The position numbers and the translations under genes are program-made. Positions 46,981 through 55,199 of a stretch of 64,000 bases of DNA are shown here, in pieces (the first letter of the stretch is position 1; every line of letters begins with the position of its first letter). The notes under the pieces were generated by a model. The model ran no database searches and was not told where the DNA came from. It worked only from the letters and a program-made list of their open reading frames with translations. Source of the DNA: an uncultured Oscillospiraceae bacterium (GTDB lineage: Bacteria > Bacillota > Clostridia > Oscillospirales > Acutalibacteraceae); NCBI GenBank assembly GCA_959601025.1, contig CAUGOD010000002.1:76877-140876 (forward strand). The letters run 5' to 3'.

Positions 46981-47199
46981 ATGTACTTTCAGAGACTGGC
47001 GGATTTGAGAAATGACGCGGAAAAGACACAGGCGGCGATTGCGCAGGTCTTATCCTGTAAACGGGAAGTTTATCGTCGCTATGAAAAGGGTATCCACGAA
47101 ATCCCTGTATGGGCAGTGATAAAACTGGCGGAGTATTATGGAACCAGCACAGATTATATTCTGGGGCTGACAAATAATCCCAAGCCCTATAAAAGGTAA
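46981..47199 (+). CDS. XRE-family DNA-binding regulator
   Basis: 72 residues from ATG 46981 (GAGGGAG upstream; GTG 46975 is the alternative). The helix-turn-helix is RLADLRNDAEKTQAAIAQVLSCKREVYRRYEKGIHEIPVWAVIKLAEYYGTSTDYILGLT, a complete XRE/HTH_3 domain with no extra domain. Small single-domain members are typically dimeric repressors of their own operon and a divergent gene. The two dyads 25-75 bases upstream are good candidate sites. Confidence 0.85.
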   Translation: MYFQRLADLRNDAEKTQAAIAQVLSCKREVYRRYEKGIHEIPVWAVIKLAEYYGTSTDYILGLTNNPKPYKR

Positions 47200-47316
47200 C
47201 ATCGCTGTCTAATCAGGCAGTACGAAATGCGATGGCAAACGGACGGAATCCACGAAGCAAAAAATGGAATGCAGACAGATAAAAACTCGCGGAAGCAGGC
47301 GCTTTATCCGCCCGGC

Positions 47317-49803
47317 TTATGCTTCCGCCCATTCGGTCAGCAGCGTTTCCTGCAGCTCGCCGCCGCCCGCCGGTAAGCGAGCCGACAAGCGGAGGGTTTT
47401 CACCTCCTGCGGGCCGAGGGAGACGGTGAACCGCCGCCCCAGCAGGGGCAGCTCCACGCCGCAGACCGCCGCTTTTCCCGCCGTTTCCACAAGACGGAGG
47501 ACAAACCCGTCCCCGTCCTCGGCGGTTTTCAGCGCGGCGGCGAGCACGTTATCCGCCGACAGCCGGATTCCCTCGCATATCGGGGGCAGCACGCCGCCGT
47601 GGTGGGTTTCCATGACCGCCTCCGGCGGCCGGTTGAGCAGGGCGGCCTCCCGCACGACGGCGGAGGGGTCGTTCTGCGAATAGGGGATGAGGGAATAGCG
47701 GAAAAACTGCTCGCCCAGGTCCATATATTCCACCAGGTCGTCCCGCTTCCCGAAATGGTCGGCGTAGACCGCGCTGCGGGCGACGGTCATCCGCAAATCG
47801 TTCCCTTTGGCGCAGAAGCTGTATTTGCCGTCGTTCAGCAGGGCCAGCCCTGCCCCGTCCCGGCCGTAAAGCCCGGCCCATTCGTGGGAAGGCTCCTCCT
47901 CCCCGTTCGCCTCCTTGGTCAGGAAGCCGAAGGGCAGGGAATAGGCGGCGCGGGGCTCCTCCGTCCGCACCGGGAAGGAGAGCTTGGCGATTTTCAGCGG
48001 CTCGTGCCAGTCCAGCCGGCAGCGCACGTCCAGCACCGCCCGCCCGGCGGCGAGGGAAAAATCCTGCGTAAGGGTGGAGGCGCCGTACCGGCTGGTTACC
48101 CGCAGGGCGGCGCGGACCGGGCCGTTTTCCAGCACCCGCAGCTCCGCCCCGCTGAAGGTCCCGGCCTCGTTGTCGAAGGTAAACACCCCGTGCGCCCAAG
48201 TATCGGAGACCGCGTCGTCCATCACCAGCGCCCGCGCCATCGGGCCCGCCGCCAGCTCCCTCCCCGCCGCCTTGTCGGTGAACCGGACGATGCCGCCGGC
48301 CGCCGGATCGAATTCCACCCGCAGCCGCTCGTTTTCCAGATAGTTTTTCCCGGCCGTTACGGCCGGTTCGGCCGCCGGCAGGTCGAACAGATGATCCTGG
48401 TACAGGTAATAGGTCGCGTAGCCGAAGGCGGGAAGCTCCGCCATAAACAGCATGTTAAAAAGGTCCTCCCCGTTGGTCTGGGGGCCGCGGATGGTCTGGA
48501 CGGGAAGGGGGCGGCCCTGCTCGTCGGTTACGCCGGTATTGGTCAGGTTGATCGGAAGGGGGAGCGAGACCGGGAAGGAATGAGGATTGAACACCACATA
48601 GGGCGCACCCTTCCCTTCTTTTTCCCACAGCTTCCAGCCGTTTTTCTGGCAGGGGGAACGGTCGAGAATGTCGGTGGTGCGGACATTCCAGGAAAGCCGT
48701 TGGAGGGCCAGCGCCGCCGCGTTGTTCGCCGCGTCCCGGGCGGCGGCAAACGAATCCAGCGCCTCGTCGCACGCCTCCCGAAGACAGCACCCGGCGAGAA
48801 CGTCGTGGAACTGGTTGAACAGCATCTTCTCCCACGCCCTTGTCAGCGTCTCACGCTGCGGCGGCAGGGACAGGAGGGCGGCGGCAAGGACGTCGTAGGT
48901 CTCCGCCGCGAGCAGGGCGTTTTCGGTCCGCCGGTTGGCGGCCTTGATGGCGGAATGCGCCGCGTAACAGCCGCTCGCGTGGTGCTGGAGGTCGTCCCGT
49001 ACCACCGGCAGACGGTCGGTCAGCCCGGCCGCGGCCACGTCGTCGAAATACTGCCGGGTAGAGGAAAAGCGAACCGCTTCCTCCTCCGCGCAGGCGGCGG
49101 TGAGCAGGGTCAGTTCCCGGATGCTCGGACCGCCCCCGTGGTTCCCCACCCCGTAGTAGTGCTGGAAGGGAAGGTTCTGCTCCTCCGCCGTTTGCCGGAT
49201 CACGTCCAGCTTGGCGAGGCAGGGTTCCTTCCCGTTTTCCGGGCAGCCGTTGTAGCTGTGGTTATAGCCGAACACGGTGCGGAAGGCGGTAACCCGGCTC
49301 CCGTCGGGGGATTCCCAGAGGAAAAGGTTGGGCAGGCCGGGCTTTTCCTCCGCGCCCGGGCGGGTGAAGGCGTAGCAGTCCATCCCGCCCTTTCGCAGCA
49401 TCTGGGGGAGCATCCCGTTATGGCCGAAGGAATCCACATTATATCCCACGGTGGCGGTTACGCCGAATTTTTCTTTGAAATACCGCTGGGAGTACAGAAT
49501 GTGGCGGGCGAATGCTTCCCCAGAGGGAAGGTTGCAGTCCGGCTGCACCCACATGCCGCCCACGAGGTGCCACCGGCCCTCCTTCACCCGGCGGCGAATC
49601 TCCTCAAACATACCGGGATCGACCGCCTCGATCCAGTGGTAATAGGAGGCGCACCCACAGGTGAAGATATAGTCGGGGAACTCCTCCATCCGGTCGAGGG
49701 CGGAACGGAAGGTGGATTTGATCTCCGAAAGACCCTCGCTCCGCTTCCAGAGCCAGACAGGGTCGATATGAGCGTTGCCGATCAGGTAAATAGGCTGGGC
49801 CAT
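47317..49803 (-). CDS. GH38 alpha-mannosidase
   Basis: 828 residues. The N-terminal catalytic domain starts NAHIDPVWLWKRSEGL (His11 and Asp13 bind zinc), with the nucleophile Asp124 in GYNVDSFGHNGMLPQML, and a later YGVGNHGGGPS region. The middle three-helix part and the C-terminal beta domains (WEKEGKGAPYVVFNPHSFPV onward) complete the family structure. It releases alpha-mannose from oligosaccharides; no signal peptide so cytosolic. ATG 49803 follows ACAGGAGGA. Possibly monocistronic. Confidence 0.92.
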   Translation of the reverse strand: MAQPIYLIGNAHIDPVWLWKRSEGLSEIKSTFRSALDRMEEFPDYIFTCGCASYYHWIEAVDPGMFEEIRRRVKEGRWHLVGGMWVQPDCNLPSGEAFARHILYSQRYFKEKFGVTATVGYNVDSFGHNGMLPQMLRKGGMDCYAFTRPGAEEKPGLPNLFLWESPDGSRVTAFRTVFGYNHSYNGCPENGKEPCLAKLDVIRQTAEEQNLPFQHYYGVGNHGGGPSIRELTLLTAACAEEEAVRFSSTRQYFDDVAAAGLTDRLPVVRDDLQHHASGCYAAHSAIKAANRRTENALLAAETYDVLAAALLSLPPQRETLTRAWEKMLFNQFHDVLAGCCLREACDEALDSFAAARDAANNAAALALQRLSWNVRTTDILDRSPCQKNGWKLWEKEGKGAPYVVFNPHSFPVSLPLPINLTNTGVTDEQGRPLPVQTIRGPQTNGEDLFNMLFMAELPAFGYATYYLYQDHLFDLPAAEPAVTAGKNYLENERLRVEFDPAAGGIVRFTDKAAGRELAAGPMARALVMDDAVSDTWAHGVFTFDNEAGTFSGAELRVLENGPVRAALRVTSRYGASTLTQDFSLAAGRAVLDVRCRLDWHEPLKIAKLSFPVRTEEPRAAYSLPFGFLTKEANGEEEPSHEWAGLYGRDGAGLALLNDGKYSFCAKGNDLRMTVARSAVYADHFGKRDDLVEYMDLGEQFFRYSLIPYSQNDPSAVVREAALLNRPPEAVMETHHGGVLPPICEGIRLSADNVLAAALKTAEDGDGFVLRLVETAGKAAVCGVELPLLGRRFTVSLGPQEVKTLRLSARLPAGGGELQETLLTEWAEA

Positions 49804-49933
49804 CCGGATTCCTCCTGTTTTCGTTGTTTCTAGTTTTAAGTATACCGGCCTTCGCCGGAGAAAGCAAACGATTTCGCAAAAGGGATGAGAAAAGGCGAGA
49901 GCGGACGTCCCGGCCGCGCTTTCAGGGAAAGTC

Positions 49934-49962
49934 TTGCGTTTTTTGCCTGGCTGTATTATACT
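49934..49962 (+). promoter_or_regulatory. Promoter of the 50.1-kb gene
   Basis: TTGCGT at 49934-49939 and TATACT at 49957-49962 are 17 bases apart. The leader before the ATG at 50090 is about 120 bases. Confidence 0.65.
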
Positions 49963-50089
49963 GGATTTATGTTCAGAGCTTACGGTCGAACGACCGCAAC
50001 GCTGTGTTCGCTACATAATAGGAAACGGGGAAGAGAAAAGCAGGGAAAAGCTTCCTGTATTTTTTGCTTTCACGGATAGGGAGGTTTCT

Positions 50090-50722
50090 ATGACGCCGTT
50101 GCCTGCAACGAATTTTTTTGCCGTGGGGGAAACCGGGTTTAATCTGGTTCTGCTGGTTTTCCTGGCCCTGATCGTGGGGCTGTATCTCTGGGGCAGCTCC
50201 CGCAAGACCCGGAAGGACGAGGGCGATCGGCTGCAGGAGAAGTATCGCGTGATGACTGGCGAGCTTCTGACGTCGGTTCCGGATGAAGAGCTGGTGGACG
50301 CGGTGGCGGCGAATCTCCTCGCCAAGCTGGATAGGCGCAAGCCGGACGCCTACAAAACGATTCCGCTGCTATCCCGGGGACGCTGCGCCGTGTACGGCGT
50401 GTGGCTGACCGGGCATGAGCTGGAGGGCAGCACCCTGTATACCTATCTGCACAGTCCCTCCGGCCGGTTTCTTTCTCTGGCCGCCGACGGATATGAGCTG
50501 ATGGACGCGCCGGAGTGCGCGGCGGCTCTGCGCGCCGCCGCGGGGGAACCGTATGATGAAGAACGGCTGCTGGCGATCCAGGAGCAGTTTCGCGCCGCCG
50601 CCGAGAAGGAGAGGCCGATGGAAGGCTGTATCCGCTATATCCGCGAGAACCCCGGCGAGTTTCTGGACGTGGCCGATGGGCCTTCCGTTGTCGGGCCGGG
50701 TCCGGATACCTTTGCCGAATAG
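50090..50722 (+). CDS. Single-pass membrane protein with cytoplasmic domain, unknown function
   Basis: 210 residues from ATG 50090, selected because GGGAGG lies six bases upstream. One hydrophobic segment (FNLVLLVFLALIVGLYLWG) near residues 16-35 is followed by a basic stop-transfer SSRKTRKDE and a soluble, acidic domain (about 36-210). I do not recognise the domain. The last codons run into a 9-base tandem repeat. It lies immediately before the PdaB-like gene, so a sporulation link is possible but unproven. Confidence 0.6.
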   Translation: MTPLPATNFFAVGETGFNLVLLVFLALIVGLYLWGSSRKTRKDEGDRLQEKYRVMTGELLTSVPDEELVDAVAANLLAKLDRRKPDAYKTIPLLSRGRCAVYGVWLTGHELEGSTLYTYLHSPSGRFLSLAADGYELMDAPECAAALRAAAGEPYDEERLLAIQEQFRAAAEKERPMEGCIRYIRENPGEFLDVADGPSVVGPGPDTFAE

Positions 50723-50757
50723 CGGCTGGAGCGGCTGGAGCGGTTAGAGCGGCTGGA
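50722..50757. repeat. Four 9-bp tandem units after the 50.1-kb gene
   Basis: Units GCGGCTGGA, GCGGCTGGA, GCGGTTAGA, GCGGCTGGA; the stop codon TAG of the gene overlaps the first base. Confidence 0.8.
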
Positions 50758-50775
50758 ACGAAAAAACGACAAGAG

Positions 50776-50820
50776 AAAGCGCTTGCGGGCTGTAACGTAT
50801 GACCCCGCAGGCGCTTTTTT
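50776..50820 (+). terminator. Terminator before the PdaB-like gene
   Basis: A 14-bp stem (50776-50789 with 50804-50817, one T-G pair) ends in six T's. Confidence 0.8.
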
Positions 50821-50930
50821 CGGCGTTTCTGTTTCCCGGCGTTTCGGCCGGTTATGCGGACGGCCCTTTCCGCATAGAGATAAAAGGAAAGGGATTCCGC
50901 TCGACCGGGCGGGCGAAGGGAGCGATAGGA

Positions 50931-51704
50931 ATGAAAATCGGGCGGTATCGGGTGCTGACCAAGCGGCATCTCGCGGCGGTGTTGGCGGTGGTATTCCTTT
51001 TAGCCGTGCTGGTGGTGGCGGCCGCGGCGCTGATTCCTTACGCCTATGCCAACGCCGCGAAACGGCGGCTGCCCATCTACTGTACCGACCGGTCGAACAA
51101 GGTGGTCAGCCTGACCTTTGACGCGGCCTGGGGGGACGAGGATACCGAACAGCTGATCGACATACTGGGAAAATATGACGTATCCGCCACCTTTTTTGTG
51201 GTGGGGGAATGGGTGGACCGCTGCGGCGATTCAGTCAAAGCGCTGCACGACGCGGGACATGAAATCATGAACCATTCGGACACCCATCCGCATATGCCGG
51301 GACTGTCCCGGGAGGAAATGATCCGGGAGATCAACGCGTGCAGCGACAAAATCCAGGCGGCGACGGGAAAACGTCCCACGCTTTTCCGCGCGCCGTACGG
51401 CGACTATGACAACGCGCTGCTGGAGACCACCGACATGCTGGGAATGCCCTGTATTCAGTGGGATGTGGATTCGCTGGACTGGAAGGGGCTGACGGCGGAG
51501 GAAATCACGAAAAGGGTCGTCTCCCAGGTCAGCTCGGGTTCCATCGTGTTGTTTCATAACGCGGCCAAGCACACGCCGGAGGCGCTCCCGTCCATTATCG
51601 AAACGCTTCAGCGTCAGGGCTATACGTTCCTCCGGGCGTCCGAGATGATTTACACGGAAAATTATACCTTGAATCATGAGGGACGGCAGATCGCAGGCTC
51701 CTGA
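50931..51704 (+). CDS. Polysaccharide deacetylase, sporulation PdaB-like
   Basis: 257 residues from ATG 50931 (AAGGGAG at good spacing). A membrane anchor (LAAVLAVVFLLAVLVVAAAALIPY) near residue 20-40 is followed by the NodB domain: SLTFDAAWGDEDT (metal Asp), HSDTHPHM (metal His pair), RAPYGDYDNALL, and IVLFHNAAKHTPEAL near the end. The AAWGDEDT variant is that of clostridial PdaB proteins needed for spore cortex or spore maintenance. The catalytic aspartates and histidines are all present. Confidence 0.85.
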   Translation: MKIGRYRVLTKRHLAAVLAVVFLLAVLVVAAAALIPYAYANAAKRRLPIYCTDRSNKVVSLTFDAAWGDEDTEQLIDILGKYDVSATFFVVGEWVDRCGDSVKALHDAGHEIMNHSDTHPHMPGLSREEMIREINACSDKIQAATGKRPTLFRAPYGDYDNALLETTDMLGMPCIQWDVDSLDWKGLTAEEITKRVVSQVSSGSIVLFHNAAKHTPEALPSIIETLQRQGYTFLRASEMIYTENYTLNHEGRQIAGS

Positions 51705-51773
51705 CAGGCGGTCTGGCCGATAAAAGATGAAAAAAGCGCTGGAAAAAAGCGCGTTTTCTAACACAAGTTTCCT

Positions 51774-51806
51774 GTAATATTCAATTTTTGCGGGCGCACA
51801 ATACTA
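51774..51806 (+). promoter_or_regulatory. Possible sigma-G type promoter of the SASP gene
   Basis: AATACTA at 51800-51806 resembles the sigma-G -10 (CATnnTA), and GTAATATT at 51774-51781 is a poor match for its -35 (GnATR). Expression in the forespore is expected for a SASP gene; the boxes are only suggestive. Confidence 0.35.
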
Positions 51807-51874
51807 CAGGCAAACGCAATACAATTTCACGGCGGCCTCCGCGCCGCCCAAATATTTAAGGAGTGTAGAAAATC

Positions 51875-52066
51875 ATGTCTAGCAACAAGACTCTTGTCCC
51901 CGAAGCCCGCGAAGGCCTGAACCGCTTCAAGATGGAAGCCGCGAACGAAGTCGGCGTGAACCTGAAGCAGGGTTACAACGGCGATCTGACCTCTAAGCAG
52001 GCCGGTTCCATCGGCGGCCAGATGGTCAAAAAGATGATCCAGCAGTACGAGAACGGCCTGAAGTAA
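51875..52066 (+). CDS. Small acid-soluble spore protein, alpha/beta type
   Basis: 63 residues. The core EAREGLNRFKMEAANEVGVNLK, containing the germination-protease site near EVGV, and DLTSKQAGSIGGQMVKKMI are the conserved blocks. SASPs coat spore DNA and give resistance to UV and heat, then serve as an amino-acid store on germination. TAAGGAGTG precedes the ATG. It shows that the organism makes endospores. Confidence 0.9.
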   Translation: MSSNKTLVPEAREGLNRFKMEAANEVGVNLKQGYNGDLTSKQAGSIGGQMVKKMIQQYENGLK

Positions 52067-52086
52067 TTTCACCGTTTTAGGCAGAG

Positions 52087-52116
52087 CCGCCCGGGAGACA
52101 ACCGTCTCCCGGGCGG
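52087..52116 (+). terminator. Hairpin after the SASP gene
   Basis: Perfect 13-bp stem, arms 52087-52099 and 52104-52116, with a 4-base loop. No T-run, so termination is uncertain; stability of SASP mRNA is an alternative role. Confidence 0.55.
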
Positions 52117-52179
52117 TCGCCCGATTTCCGGTCTGAAAAGGCGGCCGAAAAATTTCCAAGAAGGATTTTCCGGGAACGC

Positions 52180-52207
52180 TTGACAAATACGCAAAATCGG
52201 ATATAAT
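52180..52207 (+). promoter_or_regulatory. Promoter of tRNA-Gln
   Basis: Consensus TTGACA at 52180-52185 and TATAAT at 52202-52207 with 16 bases between. The strongest promoter in the window. Confidence 0.85.
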
Positions 52208-52259
52208 AATAACGCTGTTCCCGTGCAATGCCCTTTGGGATGTACTGGATCAGAGATAT

Positions 52260-52333
52260 TGCGGAATTGTGTAAGGGTAGCACGACAGACTCTGACTCTG
52301 TTTGTCTGGGTTCGAATCCTAGTTCCGCAGCCA
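52260..52333 (+). tRNA. tRNA-Gln (anticodon CTG)
   Basis: 74 bases including encoded CCA. Acceptor TGCGGAA pairs with TTCCGCA, the discriminator is G, the D stem is GTGT/GCAC, the anticodon stem ACAGA/TCTGT closes the loop CTCTGAC with CTG at positions 34-36, and the T stem CTGGG/CCTAG closes TTCGAAT. U1-A72 is usual for tRNA-Gln. A strong promoter and a terminator flank it, so it is transcribed alone. Confidence 0.93.
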
Positions 52334-52334
52334 C

Positions 52335-52369
52335 ACCTGCGGTGAGCAAGTCGCGCGCCGCAGGTTTTT
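52335..52369 (+). terminator. Terminator of tRNA-Gln
   Basis: Stem ACCTGCGG/CCGCAGGT (52335-52342 with 52358-52365), 15-base loop, five T's. From 52370 to the next terminator at 52657 I see no gene. Confidence 0.75.
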
Positions 52370-52656
52370 CTTTTGGCCGAACGGCGGCCCGCACCGCAGA
52401 AAAGGAAACCGGTGGATTTCCTTTGGCGGCGGCGCAGTCTTCTGTTAACAGCGAGAAAACGGAAAAATGGATGAGCTGAGAACATAGTCACCGTATTCTT
52501 TTTTATTCTGCGCCTTTCCGCGGTGATGGATGCAGCCGCTTTTTTCCTGTTGCCTATTTTATTATCCGGCTGAACGTTTCAGCGGTGAAGATGGCGTATA
52601 CGGGAGAATACCTGCGGGTGGGGAATCACGGCGGTCGGTTATGTCCGATCCAACAG

Positions 52657-52711
52657 AAACAAGGGAACGGATGCAAAACATTTCATTTTGCATCCGTTCC
52701 CTTGTTTTTGC
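52657..52711 (-). terminator. Terminator of the rubredoxin gene
   Basis: Perfect 22-bp stem, arms 52657-52678 and 52686-52707, 7-base loop. Both ends are A/T-rich so it can serve either strand; it is 30 bases past the rubredoxin stop. Confidence 0.85.
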
Positions 52712-52739
52712 ACTGCTTTATGCGTTCGCGGCGGAGGGA

Positions 52740-52901
52740 TTATTCCTGTACCTCGAACAGCTCTTTGCCGACGCCGCAGACCGGGCAGACAAAATCTTCC
52801 GGCAGATCCTCAAAAGGCGTGCCGGGAGCGATCCCCTGATCCTCCGCGCCTTCCTCCGGGTCATATACATAACCGCAGACCGAACACACATACTTTGCCA
52901 T
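52740..52901 (-). CDS. Rubredoxin
   Basis: 53 residues, short for automatic calling. The sequence starts MAKYVCSVCGYVYDPEEG and ends FVCPVCGVGKELFEVQE. Its two CxxC pairs (C6-x-x-C9 and the FVCPVCG pair) bind one iron. Rubredoxins carry single electrons to oxygen- and peroxide-reducing enzymes in anaerobes. GGAGAG lies eight bases before the ATG at 52901. No other rubredoxin-linked gene is next to it. Confidence 0.92.
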   Translation of the reverse strand: MAKYVCSVCGYVYDPEEGAEDQGIAPGTPFEDLPEDFVCPVCGVGKELFEVQE

Positions 52902-53052
52902 AAGATATCTCTCCTTCTTTTTTTCGCGGGTGCGAGGAACAAAGCGCGAAGCCGGTTCCCCGCATGACCGCGGGAATAACAGGAATAACAGAACGACCGC
53001 CGACTGTGAGCTTCACAGGGCCCGCGGGATTTCCAGGGACACGAACCGCGGA

Positions 53053-53081
53053 TTGCGGAATCGTCCGCCCGGGCGTATAAT
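53053..53081 (+). promoter_or_regulatory. Promoter of the cupin gene
   Basis: TTGCGG at 53053-53058 and TATAAT at 53076-53081, 17 bases apart; the start codon is 82 bases downstream. Confidence 0.7.
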
Positions 53082-53162
53082 TAGCCTATAGAAAACGCGG
53101 AAAAGCACAGGGCGCAGATGCCAGGCAAAACCGCGGAAAAACCATAAGGAGGAGCGAAAACG

Positions 53163-53510
53163 ATGATTCGCACAGCAGAAGGTATGATTTCAGAAAAACG
53201 GGAGAACATGCGGGGCGGCGACGGTACGGTGACGCTTACGCCGGCGTTTCAGCCGGGGGATTATGCCGCCGGCCTGCGGCTTTTTTCCCGGATAACACTG
53301 CCGGCAGGCGCTTCCATCGGCTATCATGTCCATGAGGGAGAGGAAGAGCTTTTTTATTTTCTTGCCGGCGCCGCGGAGTTCAACGACAACGGAGAAACCC
53401 GCGTGGTGCATGCCGGGGATGCAACGGTAACCGGTTCGGGACAGGGGCATGCGGTGCGCAACTGCGGAAAAGACCCCGTGGAGATATTAGCGATCATCGC
53501 CAGGCTGTGA
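53163..53510 (+). CDS. Single-domain cupin protein
   Basis: 115 residues. The first cupin motif is IGYHVHEGEEELFYFLAGAAEF (G-x5-HxH-x3-4-E) and the second GHAVRNCGKDPVEILAII. The conserved His, His and Glu in motif 1 should bind a metal; the His in motif 2 is at SGQGHAVRN. The substrate is unknown and a small-molecule binding or isomerase role is possible. GGAGGAG precedes the ATG. It is monocistronic with its own promoter and terminator. Confidence 0.88.
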   Translation: MIRTAEGMISEKRENMRGGDGTVTLTPAFQPGDYAAGLRLFSRITLPAGASIGYHVHEGEEELFYFLAGAAEFNDNGETRVVHAGDATVTGSGQGHAVRNCGKDPVEILAIIARL

Positions 53511-53610
53511 CAGCCAGGAAATCCCTTGCAGGACCGCTCGCGATTCTCTATAGCCTACTATAGCCGATTACTTTTGGAAAATCAAGGGATAAGCGGTTAT
53601 TAAAAAGAGA

Positions 53611-53666
53611 AAAACCGCCTGCGGAAACCCGCCTGCGCTGGAAGTATTCCCCACGCGGGCGGTTTT
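53611..53666. terminator. Hairpin between the cupin gene and the lipoprotein gene
   Basis: AAAACCGCC (53611-53619) pairs with GGCGGTTTT (53658-53666); the loop is long (38 bases). It can serve either of the convergent genes. Confidence 0.6.
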
Positions 53667-53731
53667 ATGCATCTTAAGCCGCTCCGCGGATATCGTCTGC
53701 AACAGCAGCCTCGCTTGAGGCGCCGCTGCCT

Positions 53732-54928
53732 TTACCTTGCCGCCGTAAACTCTTCGCTGTTGGAAGAATAGAGCGCATCCGAATGCCCGGCCAGCAGCTC
53801 GCCCAGCGCGGCGGCGATGTTATAGGAAGCCTGACGGACGGTATTTTCCTCGTCATCCAGTATCAGCCAGTCGTCATAAATGGATATATGCCGCCGCCCG
53901 TCCACACCCGTATATCGAATACGAAACAGCGGGGTTCGGTCTTGAACTGAGGCGTACGGAAAATAAGACATGCCGGCTCGGGAGGTTTTGATGATATCCA
54001 AAATATTGAGAGAAAGCTCCGAATCGTTGATCCCGAAGTACCGGGGCTCTCCGCTGTCCGGCCGCCATTCGATCAGCAGGGAATGTCCCCGCTGGGCCGA
54101 TTGAATCGCGCCGTCCGGCGACAGCTGATAAACACAGTCGTCATAGACGGCGGAAAAGCCGTCGTTTATCGGATCATAGGCCAGCCAGGACCAGACATAA
54201 GGGCTTACCGCCTGCCCGTCCGTGTCGATCAGCCAGTAAAGCTCCCGGCCGGCTTCCACCCGTTCAGCGACGCCGACGGTGTTTTTTTCATCGTAATAGG
54301 AGCGATCAAAGTAAATATAGTGATAAGCAAACGGCGTCAGCGGGTTTCCATAGATATCCGCCAGCGCATAGGCTTTTAAAAGTGAATCGCCTTGCGCGGA
54401 ATAGTCGGCGCGCGCTACCACAAGCCTCGAAGGGGAGAGGATGGCAAGGTAGTCGTACTGCGGCTCGAACAGCACTTGGCCTCCTTCTCCCAGCAAGCCC
54501 AGCAGGAGCGGAGCTTGCGGAGCATAATCGCTGTTCGCGGGGGGAATCTCATAGCTGAACGGAGACAGCCCGAACGTCGTCCCCCATATGGCGTATTTGG
54601 TTTCGCCGGAGGCGGGAATGGCGGCCTCTACCGGCAGCGGGTCGGTGGGAAGGGGGCGCTTTTCCGGCTCCGGGATGGAATCCGCCGTGCCGCCGGGTTT
54701 AATAAGATCCACCCGGGGCGGCGCGGGCTCGGCCGGTCCGGAGGAGACCGCGGCGCTGTCCGGCGGGGAAACAGAGAGGGAGGATTCGGGAACACGGTTG
54801 TTCCGTCGGCAGCCTGCCAGCATTGCCGACAGCAGAACGCCGGCGAGCACGCAGACAAAAGCGCGCAGGCGGACAGCGCGGGCGGACCGGGAGGGAAAAC
54901 AGGCGGTGAAGAAAGCGAATCGGTTCAT
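53732..54928 (-). CDS. Lipoprotein of unknown function, beta-rich
   Basis: 398 residues from ATG 54928 after AAGGAGG. A lipoprotein signal (FVCVLAGVLLSAMLAGC) puts the acylated cysteine at about residue 40; a Pro/Ser/Ala linker follows. The rest is rich in aromatic residues and short strands (for example KYAIWGTTFGLSPF, YDYLAILSPSRLVVARA, ADIYGNPLTPFAYHYIYF, GRELYWLIDTDGQAVSPYVW), which suggests a WG-repeat-like or beta-propeller surface protein. I do not recognise the exact family. It is convergent with the cupin gene. Confidence 0.7.
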   Translation of the reverse strand: MNRFAFFTACFPSRSARAVRLRAFVCVLAGVLLSAMLAGCRRNNRVPESSLSVSPPDSAAVSSGPAEPAPPRVDLIKPGGTADSIPEPEKRPLPTDPLPVEAAIPASGETKYAIWGTTFGLSPFSYEIPPANSDYAPQAPLLLGLLGEGGQVLFEPQYDYLAILSPSRLVVARADYSAQGDSLLKAYALADIYGNPLTPFAYHYIYFDRSYYDEKNTVGVAERVEAGRELYWLIDTDGQAVSPYVWSWLAYDPINDGFSAVYDDCVYQLSPDGAIQSAQRGHSLLIEWRPDSGEPRYFGINDSELSLNILDIIKTSRAGMSYFPYASVQDRTPLFRIRYTGVDGRRHISIYDDWLILDDEENTVRQASYNIAAALGELLAGHSDALYSSNSEEFTAAR

Positions 54929-55157
54929 TGCGTTTTTCCTCCTTCTGGCCGGCGGCCGGCCCGTTTTTCGGCAGCGGCTTGTTTCTCCGCTTGTCCGGCA
55001 GAGGGTTCTCTTATCAGTATACCGCGAAACAGGGGAAAAGCAACCGGCTTCAGGAAGGAAACCGGTAACAGTTTTGTAATAAAACGTCGGGGCTTTCAGA
55101 GGTAAAGGAGCAAAGGAAGTTTTTCCTAACGGTGGTTTTCCGCCGGTTTCTTTTCCA

Positions 55158-55186
55158 TTGCCGAACGCGTCAAAAATCATTATAAT
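55158..55186 (+). promoter_or_regulatory. Promoter of the TVP38-cls pair
   Basis: TTGCCG at 55158-55163 and TATAAT at 55181-55186, 17 bases apart. The transcript would start only about seven bases before the ATG at 55200, so the GTG at 55245 with GGGGGCGG may be the real start. Confidence 0.6.
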
Positions 55187-55199
55187 AGAAGAAACGCCG

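Noticed and set aside
47599..49833. Plus-strand frame of over 700 codons opposite the GH38 gene
   Set aside because: Same reason; the minus strand carries clear GH38 motifs.
52228..52479. Plus-strand 83-codon frame at the tRNA
   Set aside because: It overlaps the tRNA-Gln gene and its terminator and has no protein-like features.
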